Source: Rhizodiscina lignyota (lineage: Eukaryota > Ascomycota > Dothideomycetes > Aulographales > Rhizodiscinaceae). From it: a stretch of 64,000 nucleotides of DNA. Made by a program: the position numbers and the translations under genes. This document shows, in pieces, positions 57,078 to 64,000 of this stretch (its first letter is position 1; each line of letters opens with the position of its first letter). Where the stretch lies: assembly GCA_010015805.1 (NCBI GenBank), contig ML978147.1:1-64000 (forward strand), written 5' to 3'. The notes beneath the pieces are model-generated. The model was not told the DNA's origin and searched no databases. It saw nothing but the letters and a program-made list of their open reading frames with translations.

Positions 57078-57718
57078 GATGCTTTTTCCTTTGTTTGGCT
57101 TTCGCTTTCTTAGGGAATTCGCGTTCGGCCTACGTATGGTGTTTGGGGGACTCAGCGCGAGCAATCAGGATGGATACCACGGATGCTCGCTTTTCTTCTG
57201 TCCTTTGCGGGTTTATCTCCTTTCGTCAGGTCTCGTATACCTTTATTTTCTTGTGCCCCTGCTTCGTGGAAGAGGCATAGATTAAGACCTATAGGTAACC
57301 TAATAAACAAAAGCGATACTATCTGTATATTTGTGTCAAGTCCTGTGAAGATTTAGATTCAAACTTCAATTCAAGAGTTCTTTACAGCACTGCGGAGTAG
57401 TCTACGGCCAGTCCTGTCCAGAAAGGGACCGCAATGCTCATATCTGTGAAGAATGAGTCTCGCCTGACCTCGAGCAATCTCTTTGTCTCTTTCTACTTCT
57501 CTCCAATGTTGTAGGCGTGACGATGCCTAATTTCATTACCAATCTATACATAACTTGTCTACAAAACAATTCCAAAATGTAGTTCAGCAGCAGAGGCTTG
57601 CTGTGTACTAGACATACCAAATATTGAATATTCCGAGACAGCTGCAAAAATTTGTCCTCCAAATGCTACACGAAGACAAAGATTGGATATCGGAAAAAGC
57701 ATGAGCGGCTCCACCTCC
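57078..57718. other. Intergenic between convergent genes
   Basis: No gene seen; AT-rich 3' flanks. Confidence 0.6.
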
Positions 57719-58402
57719 TCATCCCTCTGCATTTCCAATCATAACCTGATCAACAACCTTAAAACGATCCTTGAAGCCATGGCGTTCAATCACATAGACA
57801 CGATCCACGTTCCACTTTAACTCCCATGCGCCATTTGAACAAAGTGACCTTCCAGACCTTCCATCAGAGTTTTCATCTCTTTCCTGCACTGCAAAATCTC
57901 TCATGGCCCGACCAACCTCCTCTTCCAGCGCCCACGCACTTCTCTCGCTCCTCGCTTGGCCCACAGACAAATGCGGCGTGAACCCGCGCTGATCCGCATC
58001 ACACTCTGAAAACGCAGCTTGGAGGTTAGCTTGCAGGTCTAAAAGCCTTGGACATGCCGAATCATTGCCATCAGCATCACTTTGGCATTCCTCCGGGTTG
58101 AGCCAAACTGTTGCGCTGGACTTGCTGTGGAGGAAATGCTTCGCGGATGTCAAACGCAGCTCAATCGGAGTTATTCTACAGAGAGCGTCTCTGATACGGG
58201 GCGTTATTGTCTCGGGAGACGTAGATGGTTGATTGAGAAATGGATAGATGAGGTTGATGTGTGGTGGCCAGCGGTGGAAGTTGCGGTCGTGCTTCCGCCG
58301 CAAGTCTTCTATTGGCGGATGTAGAGATGCCGGCGGTAAAAGCACAAGTGCAGACTTGTAAGAGAAATGTGGAGGAAGTTTGGTTGGAGAGTCTTTGGGC
58401 AT
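57719..58402 (-). CDS. 2H phosphoesterase (2'-5' RNA ligase-like)
   Basis: Single exon, 227 residues. Two H-x-[ST]-like motifs frame the active site: PHIN at H48 (Asn where Thr/Ser is usual) and PHLS at H144. WPPHINLIYPF and GFTPHLSVGQ are characteristic of fungal members. The family includes RNA ligases, cyclic phosphodiesterases and AKAP18-like AMP binders; the real reaction is not predictable. The C-terminal VDRVYVIERHGFKDRFKVV strand is complete, so the protein seems full length. Confidence 0.85.
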   Translation of the reverse strand: MPKDSPTKLPPHFSYKSALVLLPPASLHPPIEDLRRKHDRNFHRWPPHINLIYPFLNQPSTSPETITPRIRDALCRITPIELRLTSAKHFLHSKSSATVWLNPEECQSDADGNDSACPRLLDLQANLQAAFSECDADQRGFTPHLSVGQARSERSAWALEEEVGRAMRDFAVQERDENSDGRSGRSLCSNGAWELKWNVDRVYVIERHGFKDRFKVVDQVMIGNAEG

Positions 58403-58878
58403 ATCGAGGAATTGTGGTAGTTGATGTGAGGAGAAGGCAATTTTTGAAATGTTGAAGTTTGGGGATTTGCACGTGGCCGGTGGTGAGGAAATCTGTCACC
58501 CTTCAACAGAAAGACGTTCGGCAGATCAACTATCACATACTCGCGAATATTATGTGGTTGGAGTTTGTTTATAACTCTACTTAGATGCTATTCACGATCT
58601 GCCTGTTTTGTTCGAGAATGGTGTTATCACAGTACGATGACAGCCTGTGGTTCGATAGTTCAGAAGCCACTTCTCTCTCCTTGTCTCGCCCGAAACGTGT
58701 TCAAAGGCTGCATGCTACATTCATAAGACCGAGTAATGATTGGAGCGCAGTACCAATGTTATTAGGATCGCATTGAGACCACCACGCTTGCTATGCAAAA
58801 CACTATCGAAGTAAAGTAAAGATTACACCCTACGTACTCCAAGCCGTAGAATTTTTGTGAACCTGGTGTACTTTTCAC
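58403..58878. other. Intergenic, no gene seen
   Basis: Upstream of the 2H phosphoesterase and downstream of Sti1, both on the minus strand. Confidence 0.6.
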
Positions 58879-60893
58879 CTATCGTCCCAAGCGAATGACG
58901 CCAGCTGCGATGAGCTTTTGAATGGACGCCCTGACTTGGGGATTCTTCATGTGCTCCTGGAGGGCAGCAGGGTTATCTTTCGCCTGCTGCAGAATGCTCT
59001 GCATGACCGGGTCTTGGAGAAGGCCGATGATCTGTGTACGAGTCAGCAATCGCTTTATAGCTGCTAACGAGCAAAAGCATACCTCAGGATCTCTCTGTAT
59101 CCTCGCCATAGTCTCCTCCTCCGTCTCGCCCTCTCTCGAGCTATACATCGCCTGCACGGCCTTCTGCTGCTGCTGCTCAATCTCCCTCATATTCTTGCCG
59201 CCCTCATCATGAGTCGCTGCCTCCGTGCAGACATCAAGACACTTGCTGTACTCTCTCATGGCGAAGTACGCTTGGGCCTTCCTCAGATAGGCGCGGATGA
59301 ATTTCACGTCGCGCTTGATCGCCTCGTCGCAGTCCTGCACGGCACTCGGAAAGCCGAGCAGCTTGATGAAGCACGCAGCGCGATTGGAGTAGCCACGCGG
59401 GTCGTCGGGTGCGCGCTTGATCATCTCGCTGTACGCATCGACAGCGGCGGGCCAGTCTGCCTCTTTGAACTTCTGGTTGCCGAGTTCACGAGCTTTCTCG
59501 GCTTCTTCGGGATTGACGTACGCGTTCTTGTCTGATATGATCTTGGCCTTCTCAGCGGCACGGAGCTTGGTGAGGATTTCGGGAGTGCGGTGTTCGGTGA
59601 GAGAGCGTTGGTAGTTGTCGATGGCGTTTGCGAGATCACCCAGCTTCTCGTAGGCACTGCCGATACGGCCAAATGCTCTGAATAACTTTGTTAGAAGCAC
59701 GTTCCAAGGTAGATATATAGCCGCAGATAGATCCTGTCCAGCCTTTGACGGGAATATGGAAAACTTACTTGGCGATGAGCTTGAAGTCTGCCAACACTTC
59801 TCTGCCGTGTTCGACAGCCTCCTTGCAAGCATCGATGGCACCTTGATAATCGCCCTTCTCAAACTTGGCAGCACCCAGATTCGTGAGGTATGTAATGTCC
59901 TTGTGTAGCTCCCACGCCTTGCTATAGTGCTCAATTGCGGCATCGAATTGGCGCTTCTTGTAGCTCTCCGTACCAAGTGACTTCTCCTTGTCCGCCTCTT
60001 CCTTTGCCTTCTTCTTCGCGATGGCCTCGTCGTCCTCCGGCTCAGGCTCATCTACCTCCATCTCCTCCGGTTCGGTTGGCTTTGCACCGGCTGATGCAGA
60101 TGCAGATGCGGATGCGGAAGCGTTTGGCACAGAAGCAGACAGATGCTCCTCCGCTTCTGTTGCCTTTGGCGTCTCCTCACCTGCTCCAGCATCTCCCATA
60201 TCCGGCAAACCCATGAGGACACTCATGACTGTGAGAATGCGCTGATCACCGATGTGCTGCATTATCGTGGAGGGGTTCTGCTGGATCTGCTGCATCGTAG
60301 CCATGAAGGAGGGGTCGGCGATGAACTGGCTGGTCTTCGGGTTGTTCGCGAGCTTCTGGAACAGCGCAGGGTCTTTGAAGACATTTCCAAGTCCACCGAG
60401 AGGATCATTTCCACCAGGGCCTCGCGCTTCGTTTTGTATTGCTCGCTTCACCGAATCGAGGCCAGACTTTGCTTGCGCGTTTGTAGGTTCGAGCTCGAGA
60501 GCTTTCTCGTACGCATCGTTTGCCCCAACTGCGAATGGTCAGTCAAATCTCCCTGATGATGGCCAAATATACATACGAAGATCGCCTTGTCCGTGAAGCG
60601 CAGCGCCTTTCCTTCCCCAGCCCTTCGCCCAGTCAGGCTTGATCTCAGTCACTTTGTTTGCATCTTCAAGAGCTTTGTCAAAGTCCTTCAGGGACGCATA
60701 TGCACCAGATCTGTTCGAATAGAGAACATGATTCTCCGAATCGAGCTTGATAGCTTCGGTGAACTTTTCACTACTGATGTATCAGAACCATAACAAATAA
60801 ATGGTGGCGGGGCAAGGCTATGACCTACATTGCTTCGGGGAACTGCTTCGCAGCGAAGAATTTATTGCCCTCAGCCTTCAGAGCGTCGGCCAT
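58879..60893 (-). CDS. Hsp70/Hsp90 organising co-chaperone Sti1 (Hop)
   Basis: Five exons: 60893-60829, 60770-60577, 60528-59769, 59677-59083 and 59031-58879; 588 residues, normal for Sti1. TPR1 occupies about 1-105 ([33 protein letters not shown]), a DP1 domain follows (about 130-195, [18 protein letters not shown]), then a linker with an Ala/Ser repeat and acidic stretch, TPR2A and TPR2B (about 262-510; [20 protein letters not shown]) and a DP2 domain at the C-terminus ([20 protein letters not shown]). It passes clients from Hsp70 to Hsp90 in the cytosol. Acceptor CAGTAG is preferred for intron 1 because it gives AIEKFTEAI. Confidence 0.93.
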
Positions 60894-60980
60894 TGTGAGC
60901 GCGTGTACTGTAGTTTTTTCAGCGATGAGGACGATATATAAGGTGCAGAAGTCGAAGAAGAGGGCGAAGGGCGGAGGGCC

Positions 60981-61095
60981 AGAAAGCTCTAGAAAGTTTG
61001 AAGCTTCAACGGATCGACGCCAAGCCAAAGCTCCCTGCTCGCGTGGTGATGGTCCATGCTCCCCCTCAAAGCGATACCTTTTAACAAACTCCCCT
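60981..61095. promoter_or_regulatory. Heat-shock-like and stress elements upstream of STI1
   Basis: GAAGCTTC at 61000-61007 is a perfect GAA-n2-TTC heat-shock pair, and GAA/TTT-type units precede it (60981-60999). CCCCT words at 61062-61066 and 61091-61095 match the stress-response element. They lie 90-200 bp upstream of the STI1 ATG, a gene known in yeast to be under Hsf1 control. Function here is inferred. Confidence 0.4.
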
Positions 61096-61439
61096 GACCT
61101 TCTTGGATCATACTCTCGACATGAATATCACCGGAGCGGGGCTCTCCAAGAATCTCGTCTAGATCCCTTTCAGGCGCACATGAATCGATCTCCCCGACCT
61201 GCGATAGCGGAGAGAGCGCGGAAGAAACAGAAAAATTGCTTAAAACCCTGAACTTGATTCATTGTCTCGAAATGCAAATGGTTTGATTCGCCGTCAGTCA
61301 TGTCAAATCTCAAAAGAAAAGCCAGTGTTTTCCGAAGCTAAATCAAAGTCCTGCATCAAATCATACCCAGCAAATCCTCATATCATCCGAAGCACCGCTT
61401 CAAAGCCAGAAAGAGACCTGAAATTTCATTCATTCATCG
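61096..61439. other. Intergenic, no gene seen
   Basis: Between the STI1 promoter and the 3' end of the LURP-one-like gene. Nothing recognised. Confidence 0.55.
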
Positions 61440-62059
61440 TTATGGTTCAAGAGCAATTTCATCGTCGCCATGAACCGATTTGACGACTTCTGCCACCTCG
61501 CATATGGTGCTGTTAGCTCCAGCCATGTTCACGGGCGGCCGGTGCATCGTTTTCGCGTGCCCAGAGATCAGGCTCGTTTGACTGCCGAGGCCTTTTCCTC
61601 AAGCCGTGGGATGAGTCTGTCTTGGGGGTGCTTGATGTCTTCGAGTTGCATTTTGACCCAAGGCTTGACAAGACGCAAAGTGCTTGTGTCAGCGTCACTA
61701 CAACGATACATCAACGCATGGATGCGAAAGATCTGTAACTAGTTGCTTACCGTTGGCGGAGTGTATTTTGAAAAGATTCCAAGAGCCCCATGCTCCCTTT
61801 GATCTTTTGGTCGAGTTCGCTGAATGCAATGCAGTGCATTGCTGTCATGTGTGACCTTTCGACGCCAGGTGCGGTGCGATAAGGACAGACCTACCGAAGA
61901 CAGGCCTACCGCGTCGACGAGGAGGAAGGGTCGACCGTCCGCGAACGTGATGCGGAAGTTTGTGGTGAAAGTCTCGCGTTCCATTCGGAGCGTCGTTGGC
62001 GATGAGGATACGTACTCCGGGAAGATGGCTACGTTTGGTGAAAGTGATTTGAGCGCCAT
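61440..62059 (-). CDS. LURP-one-related protein, exon structure partly resolved
   Basis: The first exon starts at ATG 62059 and reads NVAIFPEYVSSSPTTLRMER and FRITFADGRPFLLVDA, the opening strands of the LURP-one/Tubby-like barrel; THDSNALHCIQRTR is the next strand pair. A possible 54-nt intron at about 61855-61908 has a GT-AG form and keeps the frame, so it may be retained. A clear donor (GTAAGC) follows KYTPPT, and the last exon ends with STICEVAEVVKSVHGDDEIA and a TAA at 61440. The middle exon is not settled. Family members are small proteins of unclear function, linked in plants to defence. Confidence 0.5.
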
Positions 62060-62884
62060 GGTGGAGATCCTGTCCGAGAGATATAAATAAAGATATGTAA
62101 GAAGAAGGCGATAGATCCGAAGAGGACTGTTTGCAAGAGATATTGTAGTCTTTTAGAATAATGGAGGTGGGTGTGAGGTGATACAAGATAGCACGCGGAG
62201 TGATTTTGGCATTACCCAGTGCCGAATGTTGGATGCTCAAGGAAGATTCCAATGAAATGAGCAAAGTATATGGTCGAGCTAATAGAATGATATGGAGTTT
62301 TGATCGTCAAGCTGGAAGCAATATTTGTACCTTCAAACCCACCGCATCACCAGCTCGACACTGACATCATCGAACGAGCTCGAGAAAGCCTTCGCTGCTA
62401 TTGTCAATCCAAGAGCCTGCGCTCGACGACTCCGTAGCAGCCAATTCTTGCATCAGAACGGTATTTTTCTCACTCCGTCGCAGCATGGCTCCAGTTCGGG
62501 GAAAGATGACTTATGGGTAACAAGGGAAAAGCTTGAAATCGGCAAGTTGCAAGGCTGAGCAGGTGGCGATTACAACCACAATAGGCATAGTTTCGCAATT
62601 TGGGTTGATAGAGAGGAGAGGGAGACGTTTACTGAGAAAGGGACATTACGGCGGACCAATTGGCAGTATTTCGTGTTCTTCACAGCTTCAGCTCGTCCGA
62701 CCAACCCAAGGAACCCCTCACCATGTATGATAGCCGAAAGGACTACCAGTCGACTAAGATGCGTTTCCGAAGGATTTCAGTCATGCTTGATACAGTGTTA
62801 CCGTGCAGTACGAGTAGGCTCATAGGAGAGAGAATTGAGGTATCGTAAAAGTCTACATCTTTGCCCACCATTTGTACTTTCATC
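62060..62884. other. Divergent intergenic region, no gene seen
   Basis: Upstream of the LURP-one-like gene and of the SDR. Nothing recognised. Confidence 0.6.
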
Positions 62885-63708
62885 ATGTCTCATCCGGGCC
62901 GCCTCGAAGGCAAGATCGCAATCGTCACAGGCGGCGCTCTGGGTCTTGGAGAAGGTATTGTCCGCAAATTCATCCACGAAGGAGCCAAAGTCGTCATCTT
63001 TGACATCAATTCCGCGAATGGCGAGAAGGTGGCGTCAAGTTTACCGAGCGAGTCGGTAGCATTTATTCAGGGCGACGCGACGAAAGACGAGGACTGGGAA
63101 AAGGCTCTCAAACTCACCCTTGACAAGTTTGGCGGTTTGACGACAGTCGTCAACAATGCAGGTGTTGTGCACAACGCTACGGTAAGTACCTGTGCCGGGG
63201 ACAGCTGAGGTTGAGACGCTGATGTTTAATATCACAGCCATCATACGAAGTCTCAGAAACGGAGTACAACCGCATCATGCACATCAACGTCAAGCCGCTT
63301 TACGCCTCTTCCAAGGTCATTGCGCCGTACTTCAAGAAGCAGGGCCACGGCGCATTTGTCAACATCTCATCCATCAGCGCTCCCCGACCGCGGCCGTTCC
63401 TTGTATGGTACGCTGGCAGCAAAGGTGCAGTTTCTGCAGTCTCCAAGGGCTTGGCCGCGGAGTTCGCGGCCTTTGGTGTACGAGTCAATGCCATCTGTCC
63501 TGTCGTGGCAGACACGGGTATGCTGCCGGCCGTTCTTGGTGGTACTGACTCATCCGAAGGGAGAGCGCTCCTGACGAAAGGAATACCCCTCGGCAGAGTT
63601 GGGACACCAAAAGACATTGCAAATGCAGCAGCTTTCTTGGCGTCCGATGAAGCAGATTTCATCACAGGGATCGAATTGCCTGTTGACGGTGGGAGAGCGC
63701 TGAATTAG
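62885..63708 (+). CDS. Short-chain dehydrogenase/reductase (classical)
   Basis: Exons 62885-63181 and 63238-63708, intron 56 nt; 255 residues, the standard SDR size. TGGALGLGEG at the cofactor site, DINSANG after beta-2 (Asp favours NAD), NNAGVVHNA, NISSISA with the catalytic Ser, YAGSKGA with Tyr and Lys, and a tail GIELPVDGGRALN. The ATG at 62885 (MSHPGRLEGK) is preferred over one 24 nt upstream because it fits the family start. The partial CmcJ/NvfI-like gene lies tail to tail with it. Confidence 0.88.
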
Positions 63709-63744
63709 TCAAGACGCTCGCTTCAGACATAGAGATTCAATTGA

Positions 63745-64000
63745 TTAGAACACGCAGAAACTTCGAATTTCGACACTCTCCCTTGGTGCCTCTTGTTCCG
63801 TTCCAGGATCCACAAAGCTCGTATGTGCCACACCATGGCTTCTCTTACCGTCCCCTACCACGCTCTTTCCATCAATCCCACCATCCAGACGCGTATCGAA
63901 GATTCTGAAAACGTACGCCTCATGAGGCTCCTGACCTCTCAGATATGCAAATGCATGATTACCGTCCTCCTTTGGTGGCCGAATAGCAAAATTCTCAATC
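63745..64000 (-). CDS. CmcJ/NvfI-like (GA4 desaturase family) oxygenase, partial 3' end
   Basis: The minus strand reads in from the window edge and stops at 63745. Visible residues include ENFAIRPPKEDGNHAFAYLR, YVFRIFDTRLDGG, HTSFVDP and PRESVEIRSF, which match the C-terminal pattern H-T-x-F-V-D-P followed by P-R-E-S-x-E-x-R of the CmcJ/NvfI family of 2-oxoglutarate-type enzymes seen in fungal natural-product clusters. The 5' part with the rest of the active site is outside the window. Confidence 0.65.
   Translation of the reverse strand, partial: IENFAIRPPKEDGNHAFAYLRGQEPHEAYVFRIFDTRLDGGIDGKSVVGDGKRSHGVAHTSFVDPGTEQEAPRESVEIRSFCVF

Overview
The window looks like chromosomal DNA of a filamentous ascomycete (Pezizomycotina; the mix of gene families suggests Dothideomycetes, but that is an impression). 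Protein genes carry short GT-AG introns of about 45-70 nt with CTRAY-like branch sites. Typical fungal families are present: Zn2Cys6 regulator, sugar porter, SDRs, P450, tricalbin, Sti1 and F-box-like proteins.

Layout. 1-6800 is a repeat-rich, broken mobile element: a minus-strand coding remnant with low-complexity tracts, a 110-bp tandem repeat at the left, 214-253-bp tandem repeats starting with CACGTG near the right, and short iterons with ACGCGT beyond them. 7728-16333 holds a sugar-porter gene that looks intact, followed by a Zn2Cys6 regulator, an SDR and a Baeyer-Villiger-type monooxygenase, each with one or two inactivating changes: apparently a decaying catabolic or secondary-metabolism cluster. 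17442-29460 is gene-poor: two F-box-like genes, an ankyrin remnant, a large membrane protein and several weak or decayed reading frames. 30072-39952 carries a phytanoyl-CoA dioxygenase-like enzyme, a secreted alpha/beta hydrolase, a GH88 enzyme, an alpha-amylase with two in-frame TAG codons, an SDR and a small secreted eight-cysteine protein. 41156-51166 has a coiled, acidic-repeat protein, an NAD(P)-binding protein whose gene includes an 8-nt microexon, a P450, a four-TM membrane protein and an MDR reductase. 52216-64000 is more conserved: a five-C2 tricalbin, a 2H phosphoesterase, the co-chaperone Sti1, a LURP-one-like gene, an SDR and the 3' end of a CmcJ/NvfI-like gene running off the window.

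The main cross-cutting signal is gene decay by TAG codons in host genes. Four cases fit C-to-T change in CpA context (Trp to TAG or Gln to TAG). This is the signature of repeat-induced point mutation (RIP) or similar mutation. The TAG-at-Trp cases could in principle also be restored by A-to-I mRNA editing. The other notable items are a textbook PCNA-interacting motif in the mobile-element protein, the 8-nt microexon, and a spliced small secreted cysteine-rich protein that single-frame scanning would cut short.
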